Of a stretch of DNA of 64,000 nt, positions 52,153-59,330 are shown in pieces (the first letter of the stretch is position 1; each line of letters starts with the position of its first letter). The notes under the pieces are model-generated. The model was not told where the DNA came from. It searched no databases and worked only from the letters and a program-made list of their open reading frames with translations. Origin of the DNA: Actinocatenispora comari (GTDB lineage: Bacteria > Actinomycetota > Actinomycetes > Mycobacteriales > Micromonosporaceae). Position numbers and translations under genes: made by a program. The stretch covers positions 1 through 64,000 of the forward strand of contig NZ_BOPO01000125.1 of assembly GCF_017312725.1 (NCBI RefSeq), in the 5' to 3' direction.

Positions 52153-52547
52153 ACGACGAGCCTACGCAGCCCGGCCGGCCCGGACCGACACGGCGGGCGA
52201 ATCGGTACGGCCGTCCGCACCGCCGGCGGGCCCACCCGCACGGCAATGATCCGTTTCGTACCGCCGAGTGATCACCTGTCATCCTTTTCGCACATGGCCC
52301 TGTCATAGACGGCTATCTATGCTGACGGTGTTCCTCCTGCCGGAGATGGCGGTGCCCCGGCCCGCCCCGCGACGCAACGGGCCGCACGCACCGGCCACGA
52401 CGCGCGCGACGTTGGGGGGCGGTCGTGACGACGCCGCGAAACGGGCATGCACCGCGCGCTCCTCGTACCGCGCCGCCCTCCTGCCGCCGAACCGCGGCCG
52501 CCGACCCACCGGCACCCACTCCCGAGACGTACCGAAGGGGGTCCGCC
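52153..52547. promoter_or_regulatory. Divergent region between moaC and the mini-gene array
   Basis: About 395 bp. An AT-richer pocket at 52274-52325 (with TATGCT at 52318-52323) may hold the promoter of the array, but no good -35 matches it. The 200 bp before the first mini-gene are GC-rich, with an open frame that looks non-coding (Arg/Pro-rich). No other signal is seen. Confidence 0.4.
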
Positions 52548-52571
52548 GTGCGCGAACACAACTGGTCCTGA
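52548..52571 (+). CDS. Mini-gene 1, MREHNWS
   Basis: GTG start, Glu as GAA, Ser as TCC. AAGGGGG at 52535-52541 is 6 nt upstream. This copy and copy 6 share the same codon choices, unlike their neighbours. Confidence 0.7.
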   Translation: MREHNWS

Positions 52572-52613
52572 CGACTTGTCGCAGCCGACACCACACGGAG
52601 AGGGGATGCCGCC

Positions 52614-52637
52614 ATGCGCGAGCACAACTGGAGCTGA
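52614..52637 (+). CDS. Mini-gene 2, MREHNWS
   Basis: ATG start, Glu GAG, Ser AGC. GAGGGG lies 8 nt upstream. Its spacer is the first of the GACACCAC family, slightly diverged (GACACCACACGG). Confidence 0.7.
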   Translation: MREHNWS

Positions 52638-52678
52638 CCGCCGCCGACACCTTCCTGACCAGCGGAAAGGAGACCGCG

Positions 52679-52702
52679 ATGCGCGAGCACAACTGGAGCT
52701 GA
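52679..52702 (+). CDS. Mini-gene 3, MREHNWS
   Basis: ATG start, Ser AGC. AAAGGAG is 6 nt upstream in a spacer of the GACCAGCGG family, nearly identical to that before copy 12. Confidence 0.7.
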   Translation: MREHNWS

Positions 52703-52747
52703 GCGAACCCCGTCGCGACCGACACCACGAAGAGAGGAGGCGCCGCC

Positions 52748-52771
52748 ATGCGCGAGCACAACTGGTCCTGA
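52748..52771 (+). CDS. Mini-gene 4, MREHNWS
   Basis: ATG start with Glu GAG but Ser TCC, combining the two codon types. GAGGAGG is 7 nt upstream. The preceding spacer is the longest, 45 nt. Confidence 0.7.
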   Translation: MREHNWS

Positions 52772-52812
52772 GAGCTGTCGCAGCCGACACCACGAAGAAA
52801 GGAGGCAGCGCG

Positions 52813-52836
52813 ATGCGCGAGCACAACTGGAGCTGA
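52813..52836 (+). CDS. Mini-gene 5, MREHNWS
   Basis: ATG start, Ser AGC. AAAGGAGG is 7 nt upstream. Confidence 0.7.
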   Translation: MREHNWS

Positions 52837-52877
52837 ACGACCGGACGCCGCCCCGACAAGCGGGAAGGACACACGCC

Positions 52878-52901
52878 GTGCGCGAACACAACTGGTCCTG
52901 A
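52878..52901 (+). CDS. Mini-gene 6, MREHNWS
   Basis: GTG start, Glu GAA, Ser TCC, the same codon set as copy 1. GGAAGGA lies 8 nt upstream. Confidence 0.7.
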   Translation: MREHNWS

Positions 52902-52943
52902 GGAGCGGTCGCAGCCGACACCACGAAGAAAGGAGGCGCCGCC

Positions 52944-52967
52944 ATGCGCGAGCACAACTGGAGCTGA
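52944..52967 (+). CDS. Mini-gene 7, MREHNWS
   Basis: ATG start, Ser AGC. AAAGGAGG is 7 nt upstream; the spacer repeats that of copy 5 almost exactly. Confidence 0.7.
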   Translation: MREHNWS

Positions 52968-53008
52968 ACACCGCCGACAACGTCCCGACCAGCCGGAAGG
53001 AGACCGCG

Positions 53009-53032
53009 ATGCGCGAGCACAACTGGAGCTGA
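53009..53032 (+). CDS. Mini-gene 8, MREHNWS
   Basis: ATG start, Ser AGC. GGAAGGAG is 6 nt upstream; the spacer belongs to the same family as copies 3 and 12. Confidence 0.7.
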   Translation: MREHNWS

Positions 53033-53074
53033 GCCCCCGTCGCGACCGACACCACGAAGAGAGGGGACGCCGAC

Positions 53075-53098
53075 ATGCGCGAGCACAACTGGAGCTGA
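53075..53098 (+). CDS. Mini-gene 9, MREHNWS
   Basis: ATG start, Ser AGC. AGAGGGGA is 7 nt upstream; GACACCACGAAGA-type spacer. Confidence 0.7.
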   Translation: MREHNWS

Positions 53099-53135
53099 AC
53101 GAGCCGACACGATCCGACAACAGGAAGGACACGCC

Positions 53136-53159
53136 ATGCGCGAGCACAACTGGAGTTGA
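53136..53159 (+). CDS. Mini-gene 10, MREHNWS
   Basis: ATG start and the only Ser AGT codon. AGGAAGGA is 6 nt upstream. The preceding spacer is the shortest, 37 nt. Confidence 0.7.
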   Translation: MREHNWS

Positions 53160-53201
53160 TCGGACGACGCCGTCACATCGAGCCGAGGAGGGAGGCGCGC
53201 C

Positions 53202-53225
53202 GTGCGCGAGCACAACTGGAGCTGA
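53202..53225 (+). CDS. Mini-gene 11, MREHNWS
   Basis: GTG start but Glu GAG and Ser AGC. The AGGAGGGAGG ribosome site is the strongest of the array; this spacer matches no other. Confidence 0.7.
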   Translation: MREHNWS

Positions 53226-53266
53226 ACCCCGCCGACAACGTCCTGACCAGCGGAAAGGAGACCGCG

Positions 53267-53290
53267 ATGCGCGAGCACAACTGGAGCTGA
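53267..53290 (+). CDS. Mini-gene 12, MREHNWS
   Basis: ATG start, Ser AGC. AAAGGAG is 6 nt upstream; the spacer resembles those of copies 3 and 8. Confidence 0.7.
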   Translation: MREHNWS

Positions 53291-53328
53291 ACGGCACCCG
53301 TCGGCCATGTCGTACGAAAGGAGACGCC

Positions 53329-53352
53329 GTGCGTGAACGCCACTGGACCTGA
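53329..53352 (+). CDS. Mini-gene 13, variant MRERHWT
   Basis: GTG start; codons CGT GAA CGC CAC TGG ACC. His-Asn becomes Arg-His and Ser becomes Thr, while Met-Arg-Glu, Trp and the stop are kept. GAAAGGAG lies 5 nt upstream. It is the last copy, 100 bp before the GGDEF-EAL gene. Confidence 0.6.
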   Translation: MRERHWT

Positions 53353-53381
53353 CGACGATCTGTGGTGTTGTCGAACACTCA

Positions 53382-53411
53382 CTTACGTCGATCCGCGCAT
53401 CCGCGTAGGAT
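53382..53411 (+). promoter_or_regulatory. Candidate promoter of the GGDEF-EAL gene
   Basis: CTTACG (53382-53387) and TAGGAT (53406-53411) are spaced 18 bp apart. TAGGAT fits the actinomycete TAGRRT -10. It lies between the last mini-gene and the GTG start, so the diguanylate cyclase gene may not depend on transcription through the array. Confidence 0.45.
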
Positions 53412-53452
53412 CGCCGCATCCGTCACCCGATTCGCCCCGGGGACCTGCCACC

Positions 53453-55936
53453 GTGAGTACTGCCGACGCTTCCACGGCCCGCAACGCCACCCTGCGCCGC
53501 TACATCTTCGGACACGCCGCGCTGGCGCTGGGCGTGCTCCTTGTCGCCACCGCCAAGCTGCCCGGGCCGACCGGCGCGCTGTGGCTCGCGGTGGGCATGC
53601 TCGCGCTGTACACGGTGGCCGGGTTGGCCCCGGTGCAGCTGCGGTTGCGCAGCCAGGGCGTGCAGTTCGCCTGGGGCGAGGCAGCCGTCATCATCGGGCT
53701 GGTCGTGCTGCCACCGAGCACGATGATCTGGGCGGCGGCGTTGGGGCGCCTCGCCGCCGAGCTGATCGGTCGCCGCCCCGCGGACAAGCTCACCCTCAAC
53801 GTCGCGAAACAGGTCGTCGCAGTCACCGGGGCCGCCACCCTCAGCTACCTGGTGGCCGGCGCCCGGGTGGATCCGTTCACCGTCCGGGGCGCGGTCGCAC
53901 TGATCGCCGCGACGGGGGTGTACGCGCTGTTCGCCGCGCTGTCGGTGAGCATCGCGATCAGCCTCGCGAACGGCACCCGGCTGCGGCTGATGCCGCTGCA
54001 CCGGGTCGAGCTGATCGCGATCAGCGGCAACATCGCCATCGCGTTCCTGATCCTCGGCGTGCTGCGGTTCGATCCGCGGCTGCTGTTCGCGATCCCACCG
54101 ATGATCGTCTTCCTGCGGCTCGCCTACGCCTACCGGCTGCGCACGCACACCGAGCGCGAGGCGTGGCAGCGGCTGGCCGCGGCGACCGACCGGTTCAGCG
54201 AGGTCGACCTGGCGCAGGTGCTGGGTACCGCGGTGACCGGCGCCGCCGAGCTGTTCGGCGCCGACGAGGTCGAGGTGCTGGTCCGGCTGGGCACCGAACC
54301 GGACGGCCTGGTCCGCGGCGACGCGCAGGGCGTGTCCTGGGCCGGCGCCGCCGCCGACGCACCGGTCGCGGGCGAGGCCGAGACGATCGAGACGCCGCTC
54401 GGCAGCACCGACACCGACGCCGGCCCGGGGGAGCTGCGGCTGCGGTTCGCGGGCACCGTGCGGCTGAGCGACAGCGAGCGGTACGCGCTGCGTACCTTCG
54501 CCGCCGCACTGGGCACCGCGCTGCGCAACGCGTACGCGTACGCCGAGGCGCAGCGGCGGGCGGCCCGGCACGCCTACGACGCGGCGCACGATCCGCTCAC
54601 CGGCCTGGCCAACCGCCGGTACCTGCTGGACGTGGGCGAGCAGGTGCTGTCCGAGCGGCCGGCGCGCGGCACCCAGGCGATGGTGCTGATCGACCTGGAC
54701 CACTTCAAGGAGGTCAACGACACCCTCGGGCACTCCGCCGGTGACGAGGTGTTGACCGCGATCGGCCGGCGGCTGGCCACCGCGGCCGGCGACGACGACA
54801 TCGTGGTACGGCTGGGGGGCGACGAGTTCGCGGTGCTGTTCGTGGCGCTGCCGGCGCCGGCGCTCGCGGTGCACCGGGCCCGGCAGATGCTCGCCACCCT
54901 GGACCCGCCGATCGAGGTCGACGGCATCCGGATCACCGTCGGCGGCAGCGCCGGCGTCGCGCTCGCCCCGGTCCAGGGCGGGGTCGGCGAGCTGCTGCGC
55001 CGCACCGATGTGGCGATGTACCAGGCGAAACGGGAGGGCAGCCGGCTCGCCGAGTACCAGCGGCAGCGGGACACCGCCGACGTCGGCCGGCTCGCCCTCG
55101 GCGGCGAGCTGCGCGCCGCGCTGCACGGCAACCAGTTCGCCCTGCGGTACCTGCCGATCGTCGAGCTGAACTCGGGCCGGATCAGCGCGGCGGAGGCGCT
55201 CGCCCGGTGGGAACACCCGTACCGGGGGGAGATGGCGCCGCGGCAGTTCCTCACCGCGATCGAGCGGTCCGACCTGCTGCCGGAGTTCACCGAGCTGGTG
55301 CTGGACACCGCGCTGGCGGCGGCGTACCGGTGGGCCGACGCCGGGCACCCGATCGGCGTCGCGGTGAACCTCTCCCCGCGCAGCCTGCTCGACCCGGACT
55401 TCCTGCGCGTGGTGCAGCGGCGCGTCACGTCCAGCGGGGTACCGCCCGAGCAGCTCACCCTGGAGCTGACCGAGACCCGCAACCTGAGCCGGCTGGACGT
55501 CGTCGACGAGACCCTGCGCGGGCTGCGCGAGCTGGGGGTGCGCATCGCCCTGGACGACTTCGGTACCGGCAGCTCCTCGCTCGGCATGCTGGCCCGGGTG
55601 CCGGTGGACGAGCTGAAGATCGACCGCAGCTTCGTCGCCGGCCTGGTCACCTCGCCGGAGCCGGCGGCGGTGGTCCGCGCCGCGATCGACCTGGGCCGCA
55701 GCCTCGACCTGTCGGTGGTGGCGGAGGGGGTGGAGAGCCAGCGGCAGCGGGCGATGCTGTTCGAGCTGGGCTGCCCGTGCGGTTCCGGCTACCTGTTCTC
55801 CCGGCCGGTGACCGACACCAAGATCGCCGACCTGCTCGCGGCGGAGACCCCGCTGGCGCCGCCGATGTCGGCGGACGCGCAGGTCATCCGCATCCCACCG
55901 GGCCGGCTGACCCGCAGCACCCGGCACCGCCTGTAA
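53453..55936 (+). CDS. Membrane GGDEF-EAL protein (c-di-GMP synthesis and/or breakdown)
   Basis: An 827-residue protein. Several membrane helices fill residues about 15-220 (ALALGVLLVATAKL, LWLAVGMLALYTVAGL, AAVIIGLVVLPPS, AIAFLILGVLRF). A GAF-like segment follows, then a GGDEF domain with intact RLGGDEFAVL (about 452-461) and DPLTGLANRRYL. The EAL domain has AAEALARWEHP (about 580), NLSPRSLLD, ELTETR and DDFGTGSSSL with VDELKIDRSFV, so both activities look intact. GTG 53453 with GGGGA upstream is chosen. It adjusts cyclic di-GMP, which controls development in actinomycetes. Confidence 0.92.
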   Translation: MSTADASTARNATLRRYIFGHAALALGVLLVATAKLPGPTGALWLAVGMLALYTVAGLAPVQLRLRSQGVQFAWGEAAVIIGLVVLPPSTMIWAAALGRLAAELIGRRPADKLTLNVAKQVVAVTGAATLSYLVAGARVDPFTVRGAVALIAATGVYALFAALSVSIAISLANGTRLRLMPLHRVELIAISGNIAIAFLILGVLRFDPRLLFAIPPMIVFLRLAYAYRLRTHTEREAWQRLAAATDRFSEVDLAQVLGTAVTGAAELFGADEVEVLVRLGTEPDGLVRGDAQGVSWAGAAADAPVAGEAETIETPLGSTDTDAGPGELRLRFAGTVRLSDSERYALRTFAAALGTALRNAYAYAEAQRRAARHAYDAAHDPLTGLANRRYLLDVGEQVLSERPARGTQAMVLIDLDHFKEVNDTLGHSAGDEVLTAIGRRLATAAGDDDIVVRLGGDEFAVLFVALPAPALAVHRARQMLATLDPPIEVDGIRITVGGSAGVALAPVQGGVGELLRRTDVAMYQAKREGSRLAEYQRQRDTADVGRLALGGELRAALHGNQFALRYLPIVELNSGRISAAEALARWEHPYRGEMAPRQFLTAIERSDLLPEFTELVLDTALAAAYRWADAGHPIGVAVNLSPRSLLDPDFLRVVQRRVTSSGVPPEQLTLELTETRNLSRLDVVDETLRGLRELGVRIALDDFGTGSSSLGMLARVPVDELKIDRSFVAGLVTSPEPAAVVRAAIDLGRSLDLSVVAEGVESQRQRAMLFELGCPCGSGYLFSRPVTDTKIADLLAAETPLAPPMSADAQVIRIPPGRLTRSTRHRL

Positions 55937-56035
55937 CCCGCGGCCCGGCCGCCGCCGAGCTGGTGATCGGCGGCGCGGCGGGACGGGCCGTACCGGGAGT
56001 GCGGGGTCGGCGGGGGCGATGCCAGACTGACCGGC

Positions 56036-57352
56036 GTGACGCTGACCGGAATCGCCCGCGCGACGCACCGGGCCGGCCGAGGCACCGTGGTCGACATCGT
56101 GCTGTACGCGGCATCCGCCGTCTATGCCGGAATCATCGCGTTCAACACCGGGATGCCGGCGCACGCGCAGTGGGGCCGGATCGCGGTGTTCGGCTACCTG
56201 GCGCTGACCGTGCTCGCCGTCGTCCAGCGGTTCGTCGGGCGCGGGCTGGCCCGGCCGGCCACCCGGATGGTGCTGGTGTTCGCCGGCTGGGCGGCCACCA
56301 CGCTGCTGCCGCTGCTGATCGAGGCCGCCCAGCGGGCCACCGGCGCCAGCGGCCGAGCCCAGGACGAGGTGACCGTCGTCGAGATGGCCGGCGCGCGGCT
56401 CGTCGACACCGGCAGCCCGTACCTGTCGCACGACGGCATCGTCGGCGCGCTGCCCTCGCTCGGCTACCTCGCCTACGTGCCGTACAACCCGGGCATCGCG
56501 GTGTTCGGCCTGCCCCGGCGGTACGCGGGGGACCAGTGGTGGACCGACGCCCGGGTCGGCTTCGCCGTCGTGACCGCCGCCGCGATCGTCGCCGCCCTGG
56601 TACTGCTGCGCCGGCTCGCCCCCGCCGCGGTGCTGGTCCGGGCGGCGCAGGTGGCGACCGTGTTCCCGGTCTGCGCGCTGACCCTGGCCACCGGCGGCGA
56701 CGACCTGCCGGTCCTCGCGCTGTGCCTGCTCGGGCTCGCCTTCGCGGTACGGGCACGGGTGGACGAGGGCGGCGGCGCTCTCTGGTGGCTACTGTCCGGC
56801 CTGGTCATCGGCGACGCCGCCGCGATGAAGCTGTTCGCCCTGCCGGTGCTGGTGGTGTTGGCGGTGTTCGTCGGGTTCCGGGCCGGCGGCCGGTCGCTCG
56901 GCTGGTACCTGACACCGGCGCTGGCCCTGCCGGTCGTCACGCTCGGCCCGATCGCGCTGCGCGACCCGGACGGCGTGCTGGAGAACCTGGTCCGCTACCC
57001 GCTCGGGCGCGGGCTGGCCGAGAGCCCCGCCGCGAGCAACCTGCCCGGGCACCTGATCGCGGTGCTGCTGCCAGGTGGGAAGGTCGTCGCGGCGAGCCTG
57101 CTGGTGGCGGCCGGCCTGGCGTTCGTGCTCCACCTGCTGGTCCGGCCGCCGGCCGACGTCGCCGCGGTGACCTGGCGGGTCACCGCGGCGATGCTGCTCG
57201 CGATCTGCCTGGCGCCGGCGACCCGGTTCGGCTACCTGCTCTACCCCGCCGCGTACGCGGTCTGGGCGGTGGCGCTGCGCATACCGCGCGAACCGGCCGA
57301 GCCGGCACGACATCCCGGCGTTCGAGTCGCGACCGCCGGGGATCGGGCGTAG
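56036..57352 (+). CDS. Polytopic membrane protein, possible GT87-like mannosyltransferase
   Basis: A 438-residue protein with about 10-11 hydrophobic helices. An outer loop after the second or third helix contains ARLVDTGSPYLSHDGI and LAYVPYNPGIAVFGLPRRYAGDQWW, reminiscent of GT-C-fold polyprenol-phosphate-mannose-dependent transferases (GT87/DUF2029), including an Asp near the start of the loop. The family assignment is tentative. The GTG start lies 7 bp after CAGACT, so it is likely leaderless. It precedes a phosphoribosyltransferase gene by 9 bp. Confidence 0.72.
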   Translation: MTLTGIARATHRAGRGTVVDIVLYAASAVYAGIIAFNTGMPAHAQWGRIAVFGYLALTVLAVVQRFVGRGLARPATRMVLVFAGWAATTLLPLLIEAAQRATGASGRAQDEVTVVEMAGARLVDTGSPYLSHDGIVGALPSLGYLAYVPYNPGIAVFGLPRRYAGDQWWTDARVGFAVVTAAAIVAALVLLRRLAPAAVLVRAAQVATVFPVCALTLATGGDDLPVLALCLLGLAFAVRARVDEGGGALWWLLSGLVIGDAAAMKLFALPVLVVLAVFVGFRAGGRSLGWYLTPALALPVVTLGPIALRDPDGVLENLVRYPLGRGLAESPAASNLPGHLIAVLLPGGKVVAASLLVAAGLAFVLHLLVRPPADVAAVTWRVTAAMLLAICLAPATRFGYLLYPAAYAVWAVALRIPREPAEPARHPGVRVATAGDRA

Positions 57353-57361
57353 ACAGGAAAC

Positions 57362-58024
57362 ATGCGGTCGCGACCCCGACATCGGCTTGCCGGCCCGGTC
57401 GTCGACCGGACATACCGGGACCGGCGCGAGGCGGGTGCCGCGCTCGCGGCGCTGCTCGGCTGCCACGCCGGCAGCACCGACGTCGTCGTACTGGGGCTGG
57501 CCCGGGGCGGCATGCCGGTCGCCGCCGAGGTCGCCGGCCGGCTCGGCACCCCGCTCGACGTGCTGGTGGTCCGCAAGCTCGGCGTGCCCTGGGCGCCGGA
57601 GGTGGCGTTCGGCGCGATCGGGCCGGACGAGGTCGTCGCGTTCACCGCGTTCGCCGACCGGCTGTCCGCCGACGAGATCGACACCGCGGTGGCCACCGAA
57701 CGCGCCGAACTGGCCCGGCAGGACGCCCGGTACCACGCCGACCACCCGGCGACCGACCTGTCCGGCCGCATCGCCGTACTGATCGACGACGGGCTGGCCA
57801 CCGGCGCCACGGCCCGCGCCGCGGTCGAGGTGGCTCGGCGCCGCGGCGCCGAGCGCACCGTGCTCGGCGTGCCGGTCGCCGCACCGGGCGCGGCCGACGC
57901 CCTGGCAGCGGTCGCGGACGAGCTGGTCTGCCCGTACCGGCCGGCCAACTTCGACGCCGTCGGCCGGTTCTACCAGGACTTTCGGCAGATCTCCGACGGC
58001 GAGGTGCACGGCCTGCTGAGCTGA
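57362..58024 (+). CDS. Phosphoribosyltransferase family protein
   Basis: A 220-residue type I phosphoribosyltransferase. The PRPP-binding motif is VLIDDGLATGATARAA, and the N-terminal part has VVVLGLARGGMPVAAEVA with DVLVVRKLGVPW. Members of this subgroup (often next to hydrolase or stress genes) have no known substrate. AGGAAAC overlaps the ATG region and the gene follows the membrane protein after 9 bp, so they may be co-transcribed. Confidence 0.87.
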   Translation: MRSRPRHRLAGPVVDRTYRDRREAGAALAALLGCHAGSTDVVVLGLARGGMPVAAEVAGRLGTPLDVLVVRKLGVPWAPEVAFGAIGPDEVVAFTAFADRLSADEIDTAVATERAELARQDARYHADHPATDLSGRIAVLIDDGLATGATARAAVEVARRRGAERTVLGVPVAAPGAADALAAVADELVCPYRPANFDAVGRFYQDFRQISDGEVHGLLS

Positions 58025-58117
58025 TCCGCCGGTACCGCCGGGGCTGCCGGCGCGCCTCCTCAACGGCGCCTTAACGAGTCTTGGTCGATCGCCGGATCGC
58101 TCGGCTACCGTTGCCCG

Positions 58118-58396
58118 ATGGACCTGATCTGCCCGAAGTGCCAAGGACAGATGCGTCAGTACGAACGCAACGGAGTCACCGTCGACCAGTGCACCGAGTG
58201 CCGCGGGTTGTTCCTCGACCGCGGCGAGCTGGAGCACCTGATCAACGCCGAGCAGGGGTGGTACGGCCCGGGTGACCATCAACGGCCGCACGACGAGCGC
58301 GGCCGGCACGACACCCGCCGGTACGATGAGCGACGCCACCCGGACCATGGGCAGCGCCGGAAGCGCCGCAGCTTCCTCGAAGACCTGTTCGACTAG
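58118..58396 (+). CDS. zf-TFIIB-like zinc ribbon protein
   Basis: A 92-residue protein. MDLICPKCQGQMRQYERNGV and DQCTECRGLFLDRGELEHL give the two CxxC knuckles of the zf-TFIIB family. The tail is His/Arg/Asp-rich and ends RRKRRSFLEDLFD. It probably binds zinc; the function in bacteria is unknown. TACCGT lies 6 bp before the ATG, with TTGGTC 18 bp further up, which fits a leaderless promoter. Confidence 0.88.
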   Translation: MDLICPKCQGQMRQYERNGVTVDQCTECRGLFLDRGELEHLINAEQGWYGPGDHQRPHDERGRHDTRRYDERRHPDHGQRRKRRSFLEDLFD

Positions 58397-58537
58397 ACGA
58401 GCCATCGCCGTCTCGACCCGCCGCGGCGCGACCAGGTGCCGCGGCGCCCACCGGGTGCGCCGACCAACCGCACCGCGCGCGGTCGTGCAGACAGGGGCCC
58501 GGCTGCCGCGGGCACCGCCCGGCAGTGGGAGGGCTGG

Positions 58538-59236
58538 ATGGCGCTGACCGACGAGGCGATCAACCGGATCAAGAACATGATCACGTCCGGTGAGCTGCGT
58601 CCCGGTGACCGGCTGCCCAAGGAGGCCGACCTCGCCGACCGGCTCGGCCTGTCCCGCAACTCGTTGCGGGAGGCGGTCCGCGCGCTGTCCCTGATCCACG
58701 TGCTCGACGTGCGGCAGGGCGACGGCACCTACGTCACCAGCCTGGAACCGCAGCTGCTGCTGGAGACGATGAGCTTCGTCGTCGACTTCCACCGGGACGA
58801 CAGCATCCGCCAGTTCCTGGAGATCCGGCACATCCTCGAACCGGCCGCCACCGAGCTCGCCGCCCGGCGGATGACCGACCAGCAGCTCGACGCGCTCGGC
58901 GCCATCCTGGCCGAGCTGCCGGACGACCCCAGCGTCGACGAGCTGGTCGCCAACGACCTGCGGTTCCACCGCGAGATCGCTGTCGGCGCCGGCAATCCGT
59001 CCCTCGCCAGCCTGCTGGAGAGCCTCTCCGCCCCGACCGTACGGGCCAGGGTCTGGCGCGGCCTCACCCAGGAGGGCGCCGTGCAGCGCACCCGGGAACA
59101 GCACGCCGCGATCCACGCCGCCATGGTCAGCCGCAACCCCGACGTGGCCCGCGCCTGGGCGACCGTACACGTGGCCGGGGTGGAGGACTGGCTGCACCAG
59201 ACCCTCACCGAACCCCAGGCCACCGCCGCCGACTGA
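58538..59236 (+). CDS. FadR-subfamily GntR transcriptional regulator
   Basis: A 232-residue regulator. The winged HTH is at the start (AINRIKNMITSGELRPGDRLPKEADLADRLGLSRNSLREAVRALSLIHVLDVRQGDGTYV). The all-helical FCD ligand domain has EIRHILEPAATELAARRM, NDLRFHREIAVGAGN and REQHAAIHAAM, supplying the His/Asp metal ligands. GGGAGGG precedes the ATG. Its effector and targets are unknown; nearby genes give no clear hint. Confidence 0.9.
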   Translation: MALTDEAINRIKNMITSGELRPGDRLPKEADLADRLGLSRNSLREAVRALSLIHVLDVRQGDGTYVTSLEPQLLLETMSFVVDFHRDDSIRQFLEIRHILEPAATELAARRMTDQQLDALGAILAELPDDPSVDELVANDLRFHREIAVGAGNPSLASLLESLSAPTVRARVWRGLTQEGAVQRTREQHAAIHAAMVSRNPDVARAWATVHVAGVEDWLHQTLTEPQATAAD

Positions 59237-59330
59237 CCGCGGAACCCCGTCGCATCGGCGACCGCATCCCGGCCGGCGTCGGGAGGCGGGACGCGGTGGG
59301 CAGCGGAGCGCGGCCGGGTGCCGGCGGTGG

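Larger units (their letters stand above)
52534..53352 (+). repeat. Tandem array of 13 mini-genes encoding the heptapeptide MREHNWS
   Basis: Thirteen 24-bp ORFs start at 52548, 52614, 52679, 52748, 52813, 52878, 52944, 53009, 53075, 53136, 53202, 53267 and 53329, i.e. every 61-69 bp (mostly 65-66). Each has a purine-rich Shine-Dalgarno 5-8 nt before ATG or GTG and ends in TGA. Twelve encode exactly MREHNWS; the last encodes MRERHWT. Spacers of 37-45 nt fall into families: one with GACACCACGAAGA (before copies 2, 4, 5, 7, 9), one with GACCAGC(C)GGAA(A)GGAGACCGCG (3, 8, 12), one with GGAAGGACACACGCC-like ends (6, 10). Changes among copies are confined to start codons and synonymous positions. 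It probably forms one polycistronic message. No maturation enzyme or transporter is adjacent. Confidence 0.85.

Noticed and set aside
52153-52320. Molybdenum cofactor riboswitch upstream of moaC
   Set aside because: No recognisable conserved hairpin set, and this RNA is not typical of actinobacteria.
52268-52836. Longer plus-strand ORFs running into the mini-genes (144 and 129 codons)
   Set aside because: They are Arg/Pro/Thr-rich frame extensions of non-coding sequence. Mini-gene copies lie in different frames, so a long ORF cannot explain them.
52548-53290. ATCUN copper/nickel motif in the heptapeptide after Met removal (Arg-Glu-His)
   Set aside because: Met aminopeptidase does not normally remove Met before Arg, so the free Arg-Glu-His terminus is unlikely to form.
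52548-53352. CRISPR array (24-bp identical units with ~41-nt spacers)
   Set aside because: Periodicity looks CRISPR-like, but the spacers recur as families, each carries a ribosome site, the repeats vary synonymously and encode start-to-stop peptides, and there are no cas genes.
52303-53419. Minus-strand ORFs of 260-368 codons across the array
   Set aside because: Their repeats (e.g. SSCARA, QLQLCSRM) are just the antisense of the mini-genes. They lack ribosome sites and known domains.
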